Shown here: piece after piece, positions 25,516 to 33,943 of the stretch
Numbering within the stretch: position 1 is the stretch's first letter
How the letters are laid out: every line of letters begins with the position of its first letter
From: Pelotomaculum sp. DTU098
GTDB taxonomy: Bacteria > Bacillota > Desulfotomaculia > Desulfotomaculales > Pelotomaculaceae
DNA: 47,658 bases
Reading direction: 5' to 3'
Assembly (NCBI GenBank): GCA_001512635.1
Contig: LFSA01000065.1
Span: 1 to 47,658, forward strand
Translations under genes and position numbers: made by a program
Notes under the pieces: generated by a model
Seen by the model: only the letters and a program-made list of their open reading frames with translations
Told to the model about the DNA's origin: nothing
The model's database searches: none

Positions 25516-26685
25516 ATGAACAAGGCCAAGCGGATAGCTAGATTTGCTTCTGGCATTTTTAATGAGATGGAAGCAAAAAAACGAGCTGTAGAGGCAAGGG
25601 GTCTTAAGGTAATCGACCTTGGCGTGGGTAGTCCTGATCTTCCCCCTGCCCCCCATATTATTGAAGCTCTTCAACAATCGATCAAAAACCCGGCTCACTA
25701 CCGTTATACTCTTACAGGAACCAGGAGGCTGCACGAAGCCCTGGCCGGTTGGTATAAAAGGAGGTTCAATGTTGATTTAGACCCGGACAAGGAGATACTT
25801 GTTTTAATGGGCTCCCAGGATGGGTTGGCCCATTTGGCCCTGGCTTATGTGGATCCGGGCGATATCGCCCTGGTTCCCGATCCCGGCTATCCAATTTACA
25901 GCTTCAGTATTCTGATGGCCGGGGGAGAAATCTATCCGGTGCCGCTTCTGGCAGAGAACAATTTTTTGCCTGATTTCAATGAAATACCAGCTGAGGTTGC
26001 TGCTAAAGCCAAGCTGATGTGGTTGAATTATCCCAATAACCCCGTTGCTGTTTCAGCGGACAGGGAGTTTTTTGAACGCGCCATCCAATTTGCCCGTAAA
26101 TACAACATCCTGGTTTGCCATGACGTTGCTTATGCTGAACTGGCCTATGACGGTTTTAAGCCCATGAGCTTTTTAGAAGTTCCCGGGGCCAAGGAAATGG
26201 GTGTTGAGTTTTACTCCTTATCCAAAACCTACAACATGGCCGGCTGCCGGATCGGTTTCGCCGTCGGCAACAGTGAAGTCCTGGCAAACCTGGCTATGAT
26301 CAAATCCAATATTGATTACGGCGTATTTCTGCCTGTGCAGGAAGCCGGTATTGCAGCCCTGACAGGTCCCCAGGATTGTGTCGCCAGCAACGCCCGGGCC
26401 TACCAGAGGCGCAGGGATATACTGGTGGACGGGCTGGCCGAATTAGGCTGGAAGATACCTAAACCAAACGCCTCAATGTTCCTTTGGGCGCCCTTGCCGC
26501 CGGGATATACCTCTTCAACCCAGTTTGTCGCCGACTTTTTAGAAAAAACAGGTATTGTTGTTATCCCAGGAGTGGCCTTCGGTAGCCGGGGTGAGGGATA
26601 TGTCAGGATTGCCCTGGTTCAGGACGAAAGCACCCTTGCCGAAGCTGTGGAGCGTGTCCGTAAGTATTTTCCATTTAACTCCTAA
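25516..26685 (+). CDS. dapL: LL-diaminopimelate aminotransferase (DapL-like, PLP class I/II)
   Basis: Class I/II PLP aminotransferase. The closest family I recognise converts tetrahydrodipicolinate directly to LL-diaminopimelate for lysine and peptidoglycan synthesis. The 389-aa product has the DapL-like N-terminus IDLGVGSPDLPPAPHI, YPNNP, and the PLP lysine in FYSLSKTYNMAGCRIGF. ATG 25516 has AAGGGG about nine bases upstream. Clostridia of this group often use the DapL route. Alternatives are other aminotransferases of the same subgroup (for example a methionine/aspartate-type enzyme); the symbol is therefore moderately certain. Confidence 0.78.
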   Translation: MNKAKRIARFASGIFNEMEAKKRAVEARGLKVIDLGVGSPDLPPAPHIIEALQQSIKNPAHYRYTLTGTRRLHEALAGWYKRRFNVDLDPDKEILVLMGSQDGLAHLALAYVDPGDIALVPDPGYPIYSFSILMAGGEIYPVPLLAENNFLPDFNEIPAEVAAKAKLMWLNYPNNPVAVSADREFFERAIQFARKYNILVCHDVAYAELAYDGFKPMSFLEVPGAKEMGVEFYSLSKTYNMAGCRIGFAVGNSEVLANLAMIKSNIDYGVFLPVQEAGIAALTGPQDCVASNARAYQRRRDILVDGLAELGWKIPKPNASMFLWAPLPPGYTSSTQFVADFLEKTGIVVIPGVAFGSRGEGYVRIALVQDESTLAEAVERVRKYFPFNS

Positions 26686-26796
26686 CCCGGGCTCGGCCTT
26701 ATCTACTACCTGCAGGCTTTCTTGAAACCAGCCGATGTCTATTCCCGGCGATCTCGGCATATACTAGTTTTGAGATGCCTGTGAGGTGATGGATCA

Positions 26797-27075
26797 GTGG
26801 AAGATAGGGTGGATATTACCTATCTGAGGCACAGAATTCAAGAACTGGAAGAAAAGATCGAACAACTGCGTTTGAGCCGCAGGGTACTGATGAACCTGAT
26901 TGAAAAAATTGAGAAAGACAAATTAGGTTTCTTAAAACGCCTTGAAAAGGAAAACCGCAAGCTTCAATTGAACAATTATCGCTATGCCAGGTGGTTGTTG
27001 AGAAAAAACCGTCAGATTGTTGAACTGGAATCAAAGTTACAGGATTATGCCCTGCACAATTCAGCAAAAAATTAG
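26797..27075 (+). CDS. Small coiled-coil protein of unknown function
   Basis: 92-aa, highly charged protein made almost entirely of heptad-like helix: RHRIQELEEKIEQLRLSRRV, then EKIEKDKLGFLKRLEKENRKL, then RKNRQIVELESKL. It has no membrane segment or cysteine. GTG 26797 has GAGGTGAT at 26783-26790 upstream. I know no function. Its stop codon is directly followed by two DnaA boxes, and the DUF3842 gene lies 200 bases further. It could be a structural or adaptor protein; that is only a guess from the coiled coil. Confidence 0.7.
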   Translation: MEDRVDITYLRHRIQELEEKIEQLRLSRRVLMNLIEKIEKDKLGFLKRLEKENRKLQLNNYRYARWLLRKNRQIVELESKLQDYALHNSAKN

Positions 27076-27096
27076 TTATCCACAGATTTATGCACA
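27076..27096 (+). promoter_or_regulatory. Pair of DnaA boxes
   Basis: TTATCCACA at 27076-27084 is a perfect DnaA box, and TTATGCACA at 27088-27096 is a second in the same direction with one mismatch, 12 bases apart. Such tandem boxes bind DnaA cooperatively. They start immediately after the stop of the coiled-coil gene and precede DUF3842. Confidence 0.6.
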
Positions 27097-27159
27097 ACGC
27101 GCCAAAAATTGTTAATATTAGCAAATTACGATAATAACTACAAAAAGGTGACATCCATG

Positions 27160-27182
27160 GACCCCGGAGAGGGTCTATTTTT
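27160..27182 (+). terminator. Weak terminator-like hairpin
   Basis: GACCC / GGGTC 5-bp stem with a 6-base loop (27160-27175) followed by TATTTTTA. A 9-codon frame MDPGEGLFL with AAAGGTGA upstream spans it, so it might instead be an attenuator. Confidence 0.5.
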
Positions 27183-27274
27183 ATGATCATTTATGGTATA
27201 ATTCTCTATAATCTTAGATTAAAATGGAAAACCTTATTCGAGCAAATGCTAGGATATTTTGAAGGCGGTGGATT

Positions 27275-27685
27275 ATGCGGATAGCTATAATTGATGGACA
27301 GGGCGGGGGCATTGGCAAGCACATTACTGAAAAACTCCGCCGGGAGTTGCCTGAACATATTGACTTACTGGCCCTTGGCACCAACGCGCTGGCAACTTCG
27401 GTAATGCTCCGGGCCGGGGCCAATGAAGGGGCCACAGGTGAAAGCGCCGTTATTTATAATGCCGGAAAGGTGGATTTAATTGTAGGCCCCATCAGCATTA
27501 TTGTACCAAACGCCATGCTTGGTGAATTATCCCCCGCAATGGCGGTAGCCATCGCCTCAAGTCCAGCCCACAAGATCCTTTTACCTTTGCACCGTTCGGG
27601 TATTGAAATTGTTGGCTTAAAACCCGAACCGCTGCCTCACTTGATTGAGGAACTGGTTAGAAGGGTAAAGGAATTTATAGCGTGA
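27275..27685 (+). CDS. DUF3842 family protein
   Basis: 136-aa protein that matches what I know of DUF3842: a glycine-rich N-terminal loop IAIIDGQGGGIGKHI resembling a nucleotide-binding Rossmann start, then ALGTNALATSVMLRAGAN and a central VGPISIIVPNAMLGELSP block. It is found in anaerobic Clostridia; function is unknown. ATG 27275 has GAAGGCGGTG just upstream. It lies between the DnaA-box region and the cobalamin riboswitch and is likely monocistronic. Confidence 0.88.
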   Translation: MRIAIIDGQGGGIGKHITEKLRRELPEHIDLLALGTNALATSVMLRAGANEGATGESAVIYNAGKVDLIVGPISIIVPNAMLGELSPAMAVAIASSPAHKILLPLHRSGIEIVGLKPEPLPHLIEELVRRVKEFIA

Positions 27686-27754
27686 TTTAAAGCTAAGCCC
27701 GGGCTTTGATGGCAGGACTTTTGGCTTTGGATGTTGAATATTTTAAATATTAAG

Positions 27755-27910
27755 CCACAGGCCCCCCAGTGAGGGGATATTTAGGTAATCAGGTGTAAAA
27801 CCTGAGCGATCCCGCCACTGTAACCGGCACAAAGTTTCACCTCACAACCCCAGAACGGGCTTGGTTTGAGTCTGACTTAATCTGCCGGAAGCCAGGATAC
27901 CTGCCTGTGG
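27755..27910 (+). promoter_or_regulatory. Cobalamin riboswitch
   Basis: Adenosylcobalamin-sensing aptamer. The closing P1 stem is CCACAGGC (27755-27762) with GCCTGTGG (27903-27910). Inside are the conserved CAGGTGTAAAACCTG core, CCCGCCACTGTAA, and the B12 box GCCAGGATACCTGCC (27891-27905). A terminator hairpin follows at 27966, then cobU, so it should repress the operon when B12 is plentiful. Confidence 0.95.
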
Positions 27911-27965
27911 ATTTCGCCCGGTACCTTCGAGGCAAAGGAGCCAGCGGGTAAGATCGCCCGGTAAG

Positions 27966-28006
27966 AACCTTCGCTCCATAAGGAACGGGGGTTTGTCTAT
28001 TTTTAT
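27966..28006 (+). terminator. Riboswitch expression-platform terminator
   Basis: 12-position stem AACCTTCGCTCC / GGAACGGGGGTT (27966-27977 with 27982-27993; two G-U pairs, one mismatch) followed by TGTCTATTTTTA, upstream of cobU. Confidence 0.72.
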
Positions 28007-28030
28007 CCTGGTTAACTGGCTGGTGAGGTT

Positions 28031-28612
28031 ATGAGAGGCAAGCTGATCCTTGTCCTGGGAGGAGCCAGGAGCGGGAAAAGTAATTTCGCAGAGCAACAAG
28101 CGCTCCGGCTGGGAAAACGCGTTACATATATTGCAACCGCTGCCATAAAGGATGGGGAAATGGCAGAACGGGTACAAAAACACAGGGCAAGAAGGCCTGC
28201 TACCTGGGAAACCGTTGAAGAGGAAAAAAACGTTATTGATGTGATTAGAAAGGGGCAGAAAGGTGATGTTTTCATCCTGGACTGCGTCACCCTCTGGCTT
28301 ACCAATTTACTTCTGGACCAGTGCCCTCCGTTCCAGGATGTTCCTGCTCCCAGTGAAAACGTTCCGGTTTCCTCAAAAAAAGAGGCCTGGATCCTGGAGC
28401 AGGCTCATCTGTTGGGGGACTCTGTAAGCAATGGAGCTGACTTGATTATGGTTTCCAACGAAACCGGGCTTGGCCTTGTCCCGGAAAATCCACTGGCTAG
28501 AACCTTCCGGGATCTGGCCGGAAAGGTCAATCAAATTCTGGCCTCCAAAGCTGATGAGGTTTATTTTATAATTGCCGGTCTTCCCCTTAGGATTAAACCT
28601 TTCACCGGATAA
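28031..28612 (+). CDS. cobU: Adenosylcobinamide kinase / adenosylcobinamide-phosphate guanylyltransferase
   Basis: Bifunctional enzyme that phosphorylates adenosylcobinamide and then attaches GMP, activating it for lower-ligand addition. The 193-aa product begins with the P-loop GGARSGKSNFAE (residues 10-21), followed by the histidine-containing KHRARRP segment that carries the guanylyl intermediate, and DCVTLWLTNLL. First gene after the cobalamin riboswitch. ATG 28031 has GGTGAGG just upstream. CobQ begins 18 bases downstream. Confidence 0.95.
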   Translation: MRGKLILVLGGARSGKSNFAEQQALRLGKRVTYIATAAIKDGEMAERVQKHRARRPATWETVEEEKNVIDVIRKGQKGDVFILDCVTLWLTNLLLDQCPPFQDVPAPSENVPVSSKKEAWILEQAHLLGDSVSNGADLIMVSNETGLGLVPENPLARTFRDLAGKVNQILASKADEVYFIIAGLPLRIKPFTG

Positions 28613-28629
28613 AATGGAGTGATGGCAGG

Positions 28630-30189
28630 ATGAAAGCTAAGTCAATCATGGTCCAGGGAACTGCTTCCCATGTTGGAAAAACTGTGCTGGTTGCTGCATT
28701 ATGCCGTATTTTTTTCCAGGATGGCTATCGTGTAGCCCCCTTTAAATCCCAAAATATGGCCCTAAACTCTTATGTTACAAAGGACGGTGGAGAAATAGGC
28801 CGGGCCCAGGCTGTCCAGGCTGAAGCTGCTGGGATAGAACCTACCGTAGATATGAACCCGATACTCCTAAAGCCCACAGGAAATGCTTCTTCCCAGGTGG
28901 TGGTGCTGGGCAGGCCGGCAGGTAATTTCCCCGCCATGAAGTATCATACTGAATTTGCGCCAATGGCCCTGGACATTATTAAAGGGGCGCTGGACCGGTT
29001 GAGGACGGAAAACGATCTGATTATCATCGAAGGTGCTGGCAGTCCCGCCGAAGTGAATCTTCAGGAACATGAAATTGTGAACATGCGCATTGCCAGGATG
29101 GCCGGCGCACCGGTTCTCCTGGTTGCAGATATTGATAAAGGTGGCGCCCTGGCCTCCCTGGTGGGCACCCTGGAACTTGTTGCCCCGGAGGACCGGGACC
29201 GGATTGTGGGGTTTATAATTAATAAGTTCCGCGGGGATCTTAACTTATTCCGGCCCGCTATCGATTTTCTGGAAAAGAAGACGGGCAAGCCTGTTTTGGG
29301 TGTGGTCCCGTATTTTCAGGACATCCGGATCCAGGAGGAAGATACGATACCCGAGGACAGGAGCAGGGCTGAACAGGTGGGGGAACTGGGAACAGTTGAA
29401 ATAGCCGTAATACGCTTACCGCATATTGCTAACTTTACCGATTTTGATCCTCTGGAAGATGAGCCTGATGTGCGTCTCCGTTATGTTGGCGGCCCTGACT
29501 TTTTGGGCCGTCCTGATCTGATTATCCTACCGGGCACTAAAAACACAATTGAAGACCTGGACTTTTTGAACCGCACAGGCCTGGCCGGTCAAATCCTGGA
29601 GCAACGGAGAGCAGGCACACCCATCATAGGAATTTGCGGCGGCCTGCAAATGCTTGGCAGAGAATTAAACGATCCCCTTCATACTGAGTCGGAACTCCCC
29701 CAAATAAAAGGTCTTGGCCTGCTGGACATAACCACCACCTTTGCACCCGATAAGATTACCAGTCAGGTTGAAGCTGAAGTTGCTGGTTCCGGATTTTTTT
29801 TGTACGGGGCGCCTGCATCCAGGATCACGGGCTATGAAATCCACATGGGTAGAACAGAGTTAGGCCCCGATTTGAGGCCTGCCTTTACAATCCTGATGAG
29901 GTCAGGCGAAAAGGTTTATTTCCCGGATGGCGCTGTTAGCCGGGACGGGCTGGTTTTTGGTACATATATTCACGGCATCTTTGACAACGACAGCTTTCGC
30001 AGGCATATAATCAATACCCTGCGCAGGAAGAAAGGACTTGAACCCCTTGCGGTCTCAGGAACCAAATCCGTACTGGAACAACGGCGCCAGGACTTTGACA
30101 GGCTGGCAGACCTGGTCCGCAACAGCCTTGATCTACATAAACTATACCAGGTGGTGGGGCTGGCGGGCCCCGCCCGGGGTAGAAAATAA
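28630..30189 (+). CDS. cobQ: Cobyric acid synthase
   Basis: Glutamine-dependent amidotransferase that amidates four side chains of adenosylcobyrinic acid diamide. The 519-aa product has an N-terminal dethiobiotin-synthetase-like ATPase domain (TASHVGKTVLVAALCR, then KSQNMALNS) and a C-terminal class I glutaminase-like domain with the nucleophile cysteine in GICGGLQMLG and a histidine in GTYIHGIFD. Length is normal for CobQ/CbiP. ATG at 28630 has a weak GTGATGGCAGG upstream. Second gene of the riboswitch-controlled operon; cbiB starts two bases after its stop. Confidence 0.96.
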   Translation: MKAKSIMVQGTASHVGKTVLVAALCRIFFQDGYRVAPFKSQNMALNSYVTKDGGEIGRAQAVQAEAAGIEPTVDMNPILLKPTGNASSQVVVLGRPAGNFPAMKYHTEFAPMALDIIKGALDRLRTENDLIIIEGAGSPAEVNLQEHEIVNMRIARMAGAPVLLVADIDKGGALASLVGTLELVAPEDRDRIVGFIINKFRGDLNLFRPAIDFLEKKTGKPVLGVVPYFQDIRIQEEDTIPEDRSRAEQVGELGTVEIAVIRLPHIANFTDFDPLEDEPDVRLRYVGGPDFLGRPDLIILPGTKNTIEDLDFLNRTGLAGQILEQRRAGTPIIGICGGLQMLGRELNDPLHTESELPQIKGLGLLDITTTFAPDKITSQVEAEVAGSGFFLYGAPASRITGYEIHMGRTELGPDLRPAFTILMRSGEKVYFPDGAVSRDGLVFGTYIHGIFDNDSFRRHIINTLRRKKGLEPLAVSGTKSVLEQRRQDFDRLADLVRNSLDLHKLYQVVGLAGPARGRK

Positions 30190-30191
30190 AG

Positions 30192-31148
30192 ATGCCTTTA
30201 GATGCAGGTTGCCAGGTTTTCCTGGCCTATTTGCTGGACCTGGCCCTTGGAGACCCTCGCTGGCTGCCCCACCCGGTGGTTTTCATGGGCAGGGCCATTG
30301 AATTTCTTGAACGCTTATGCCGTCTTGCCTTTAAAAGCCCGGCTCTCTTACGGGCAGCCGGAGCCTTGACAGCTTTTGTGATTGCAGGCGGAAGCTGGCT
30401 TTTTACTTTCTTCCTGCTGCAGTGGTCCAGTTCCTTGAACCAGTGGCTGGGGCAGGCCCTCTCCATCTGGCTCATTTATACAACACTGGCTACGCGGGGC
30501 CTGGCCGGCGCTGCGAAAGAGATCCATTCAGCTTTAATTAAGGGGGACCTGGCCGAAGCAAGGCGAAAAGTAGGCTGGATTGTCGGCAGGGATACGGATA
30601 AGATGGACAACAGAGATGTCACCAGGGCAACCGTAGAATCCGTTGCCGAAAATATTGTAGATGGAATCATATCTCCAATATTTTACGCACTAATCGGAGG
30701 TGCCCCCCTGGCCATGGCTTACCGGGCGGTGAACACCCTTGACTCCATGCTGGGCTATAAGAATGAGCGCTATATAGACTACGGATGGGCTTCAGCGCGC
30801 CTGGACGACCTGGCCAATTACATCCCGGCACGCCTGACCGGCCTACTCTTACTGGCTGCGTCATCCATCTTAAGGATGCGTTCTAAAGGAGCGCTGGCGG
30901 CCATAATCCGGGATTCACGGCGTCATCCCAGTCCCAACAGCGGCATTCCGGAAGCCGCGGTAGCCGGCTCCTTGGGAGTCCGTTTGGGCGGTTTAAACTA
31001 TTACCAGGGCCGCGAATCTTTCCGGGCTTACATGGGGGAAGACCTGGTTCCCCTGGAGCCGGCTCATATTCTCCAGACGGTAAAACTGATGTATCTGACC
31101 TCGGCCCTTATGGTCCTGGCAGGGATGCTTATTTTTGTCTATATCTAA
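30192..31148 (+). CDS. cbiB: Adenosylcobinamide-phosphate synthase CbiB
   Basis: Membrane protein that joins aminopropanol (or its phosphate) to cobyric acid. The 318-aa product has several membrane segments and the family's conserved GDPRWLPHPVVFMGRAI near residue 18, VGRDTDKMD, ATVESVAENIVDG and HPSPNSGIPEAAVAG. ATG 30192 is two bases after the cobQ stop, so it is translated in close coupling; its Shine-Dalgarno site is poor. The partner threonine-phosphate decarboxylase gene (cobD) lies two genes downstream. Confidence 0.95.
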   Translation: MPLDAGCQVFLAYLLDLALGDPRWLPHPVVFMGRAIEFLERLCRLAFKSPALLRAAGALTAFVIAGGSWLFTFFLLQWSSSLNQWLGQALSIWLIYTTLATRGLAGAAKEIHSALIKGDLAEARRKVGWIVGRDTDKMDNRDVTRATVESVAENIVDGIISPIFYALIGGAPLAMAYRAVNTLDSMLGYKNERYIDYGWASARLDDLANYIPARLTGLLLLAASSILRMRSKGALAAIIRDSRRHPSPNSGIPEAAVAGSLGVRLGGLNYYQGRESFRAYMGEDLVPLEPAHILQTVKLMYLTSALMVLAGMLIFVYI

Positions 31149-31181
31149 GTTTTGCTGATTAACAACAGGGAGCGCTCATTA

Positions 31182-31940
31182 TTGAAAAGTATTCTCCTCG
31201 CCTTTTACCACTTGACAAGGCTGCCCCTGCCCGCCGTGCCCTTTGATGAAAAATCCTGCGGCCGTTCCACAGCATTTTTCCCGGCTGTGGGTCTTATCCT
31301 GGGCTTAATCCTGGCAGGCCTGGCCTGGGCGTCCCAGTGGTGCTTTCCAGAGCAATTCAGGGCCGCCCTGCTTGTAACAGGTATGCTTGTTTTGACTGGA
31401 GGCATTCACCTGGACGGCTTCATGGACAGTATGGATGGCCTCCTCAGCGGCCGCCTCCGGGAAAGAAAGCTGGAAATCATGCGGGACAGCCGGGTGGGTG
31501 CCTTTGGTGTAATCGGAGCTATTTGCCTGCTGCTTACAAAATACACTTTATTCCTGGGATTATTGGGCATGCCCGGCCAGACCTTAACCCGGGTACTGAT
31601 TACGGTGCCTGCTTTGAGCCGGTGGAGCATGGTCCTTGCCATAACTACTTTTCCCTATGCCAGGCAGGAAGGTTTGGGTAAGGTATACACAGATAATGCA
31701 GGCAGGAAAGAACTGCTCATCGCCACCCTGATTGCGGCCCTGGTGGCCGGGCTATCCCTGAACATGCTGGGAGCCTGGCTGATGTTAGCGGGAGCAGCCT
31801 TTACCATCCTGGCCGGCAGGAGGATAACCCGCGCCCTGGGCGGGCTCACCGGGGACATCTACGGCTTTACCAACGAAATGACCGAGGTTGTTTTGCTTGC
31901 ACTTATATATCCTTACCTGTGCTTGAACGCTGGAATATAG
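31182..31940 (+). CDS. cobS: Adenosylcobinamide-GDP ribazoletransferase (cobalamin synthase)
   Basis: Membrane enzyme that joins adenosylcobinamide-GDP and alpha-ribazole(-phosphate) to complete cobalamin. The 252-aa product is hydrophobic and has the family motifs TRLPLP at the N-terminus, GGIHLDGFMDSMDGL and REIMRDSRVGAFGVIG-type sequence (here LEIMRDSRVGAFG). TTG 31182 is chosen because AGGGAG at 31167-31172 precedes it and the family starts right before TRLPLP; an in-frame TTG at 31152 would add ten residues. Fourth gene of the operon. Confidence 0.93.
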   Translation: MKSILLAFYHLTRLPLPAVPFDEKSCGRSTAFFPAVGLILGLILAGLAWASQWCFPEQFRAALLVTGMLVLTGGIHLDGFMDSMDGLLSGRLRERKLEIMRDSRVGAFGVIGAICLLLTKYTLFLGLLGMPGQTLTRVLITVPALSRWSMVLAITTFPYARQEGLGKVYTDNAGRKELLIATLIAALVAGLSLNMLGAWLMLAGAAFTILAGRRITRALGGLTGDIYGFTNEMTEVVLLALIYPYLCLNAGI

Positions 31941-31990
31941 AATGTACTGGAACAGGTTCCCCCCGGTACATTAATGGAAGGAGTTTTGAC

Positions 31991-33088
31991 GTGCGGCACC
32001 TAGAGCACATACACGGGGGGAACGTTAACCTCGCCTCCCGCAGGTATAATATCCCTGTTCACGAATTACTGGATTTCAGCGCCAATATTAATCCCCTGGG
32101 TCCTTCGCCCAAATCAGTTTCAGCAGTCATAGACAACCTGGGCCTGATCAGCAGCTACCCCGATCCGGACTGCACTGAACTAAAGTCTGTACTGGCGAGC
32201 CACCTGGGCATCCGGGAAGAGCTGCTACTCATGGGCAACGGGGCAGTGGAGTTGATTTACCTGCTGGTACGCGTACTTGAAGCCAGGAAGGCGTTAATTC
32301 CTGTCCCCACTTTCAGCGAGTACGGCCTGGCCATGCTGAGCCAGGGAGGTGAAGTCCTGGAGATTGCCCTGGATGAAAAAAAAGGGTTTCGCCTCCCTCT
32401 GGATGATCTCATCAGGTCTTTAGACCAGGTGGACCTTATCTTCCTCTGCAACCCCAACAACCCCACAGGCCGCCTTCTGGACAGTAAAACAATCGAATAC
32501 ATCCTGGATAAGTCTTTCAGCCACGGCGCCATGCTCCTTGTGGATGAAGCTTTCATGGACTTTATCCCGGAAAAGAAACGTTTTTCAGTAATGAACAGGG
32601 TGGGGGAGTTCCCAAACCTTGCCGTCCTTTACTCCCTGACTAAATTTTTCGGCATTCCCGGCCTGCGCCTTGGCGCAATTGCAGCACCTGAAATAATAAT
32701 CAACAGGATGAAAACTGCCAAAGACCCCTGGAACGTAAATGTCCTGGCCCAGGTGGCCGGTGTGGCCGGCCTGCGCGACCAGGACTATATGGAAAGGACG
32801 GTCAAGCTGGTGCGCCAGGAAAAGCAGTTTCTCTTCCGGGAATTAAAGCGCCTGCCAGGTTTGAAACCGCTGCCCGGTGCTGCTAATTTTTTCCTGGTTG
32901 AGGTCACAGAAAGCGGGCTGACCTCAGATAAACTTACGGAGCTGCTGGGCAGGCGGGGAATCATGGTCAGAGACTGCAATGGCTTTGCGGGGCTGGCGGG
33001 GCGTTACATCCGGGTGGCGGTGAGAACTCACCCGGAGAACATCAAGTTAATTAATGCTCTTAAGTCGATCCAGGAGGAGATTTGTTAA
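31991..33088 (+). CDS. cobD: Threonine-phosphate decarboxylase CobD (PLP, HisC-like)
   Basis: PLP enzyme that decarboxylates threonine phosphate to aminopropanol phosphate, the linker used by CbiB. The 365-aa product starts with HGGNV, typical of CobD, and has DFSANINPLGP, YPDPDC, CNPNNPTG, VDEAFMDF and the PLP lysine in SLTKFFGIPGLRLG. Start GTG 31991 is supported by GGAAGGAG at 31976-31983; reading further upstream would add 24 residues and overlap cobS. Histidinol-phosphate aminotransferase is the main alternative on sequence alone, but operon context settles it. The stop abuts the cobC start. Confidence 0.93.
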   Translation: MRHLEHIHGGNVNLASRRYNIPVHELLDFSANINPLGPSPKSVSAVIDNLGLISSYPDPDCTELKSVLASHLGIREELLLMGNGAVELIYLLVRVLEARKALIPVPTFSEYGLAMLSQGGEVLEIALDEKKGFRLPLDDLIRSLDQVDLIFLCNPNNPTGRLLDSKTIEYILDKSFSHGAMLLVDEAFMDFIPEKKRFSVMNRVGEFPNLAVLYSLTKFFGIPGLRLGAIAAPEIIINRMKTAKDPWNVNVLAQVAGVAGLRDQDYMERTVKLVRQEKQFLFRELKRLPGLKPLPGAANFFLVEVTESGLTSDKLTELLGRRGIMVRDCNGFAGLAGRYIRVAVRTHPENIKLINALKSIQEEIC

Positions 33089-33727
33089 ATGAGCTGCCGT
33101 GTTTATTTAGTCAGGCATGGAGAAACAGAGTGGAATACCATCATGAAAGCCCAGGGGCATACTGATGTGCCCCTTTCGGATAACGGGCGCCGCCAGGCAG
33201 ATTACCTCGGTAAACGCCTGGCCAGGGAAAAATTTGAGGGCTTGTATGCCAGCGATTTAAAAAGGGCCAGGGAAACAGCCGCAATTATTTCCAAACACCT
33301 GCAGCACAACTGCCTGGAAATAGAAACCCTCCCCGAACTTAGGGAACTTAATTTTGGGAGATGGGAGGGTATGACCATGCAGGATGTTGCAAAGTTTTTT
33401 GATGACGACTATAAACGGTGGTGGGAAAACCCTGTCTCCGTAAGGACCCCTGGCGGTGAAACCATGGCTGAGCTGGCCGAAAGGTGCCTGGGCGCCCTTA
33501 AACAGATCGTCCAGCGCCACAGGGAAGGTAATGTCCTGGTCGTATCCCACGGCGGGCCCATCAGAATCATTATTGCCAGCGTCCTGGAAATGGATTTAAA
33601 CAAATACTGGCGGCTCCGGATGGATAATGCCAGTCTCAGTATTATCGACTTCCCGCAGTGGGAAAAGGGCATTCTCATGCTCTTTAATGACTGCAGCCAT
33701 CTTACCTGTAGCGGCTATCAAAAGTAA
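33089..33727 (+). CDS. cobC: Alpha-ribazole phosphatase (histidine phosphatase family)
   Basis: Removes the phosphate of alpha-ribazole phosphate (or of cobalamin phosphate) late in B12 assembly. The 212-aa product has the phosphohistidine motif LVRHGETEWN (residues 7-16), ELNFGRWEG, and the second catalytic histidine in VVSHGGPIR. The family also includes phosphoglycerate mutases, but as the last gene of a B12 operon, starting right after the cobD stop with AGGAGG upstream, CobC is the natural reading. I see no clear terminator between it and the convergent nagA gene. Confidence 0.88.
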   Translation: MSCRVYLVRHGETEWNTIMKAQGHTDVPLSDNGRRQADYLGKRLAREKFEGLYASDLKRARETAAIISKHLQHNCLEIETLPELRELNFGRWEGMTMQDVAKFFDDDYKRWWENPVSVRTPGGETMAELAERCLGALKQIVQRHREGNVLVVSHGGPIRIIIASVLEMDLNKYWRLRMDNASLSIIDFPQWEKGILMLFNDCSHLTCSGYQK

Positions 33728-33943
33728 ATCCTAACTAACTAATGTTTGAAAGAAGAGTAATATGCCCTTTCGCCTGGAAACCGGCCTGCAGATAATAAGG
33801 TTCTTTCGAAAGACCCTTTGCTCTGAAACTGAACACCGGCAGCGGGTTAACAGGCAAAGGCCGGTTTGATTTAACTAATGGCAAACTGTTGAGCAAACCC
33901 GCAACTCCAGGGCACCAGCTTGGGGGATGGATTGGCGGCGGGC

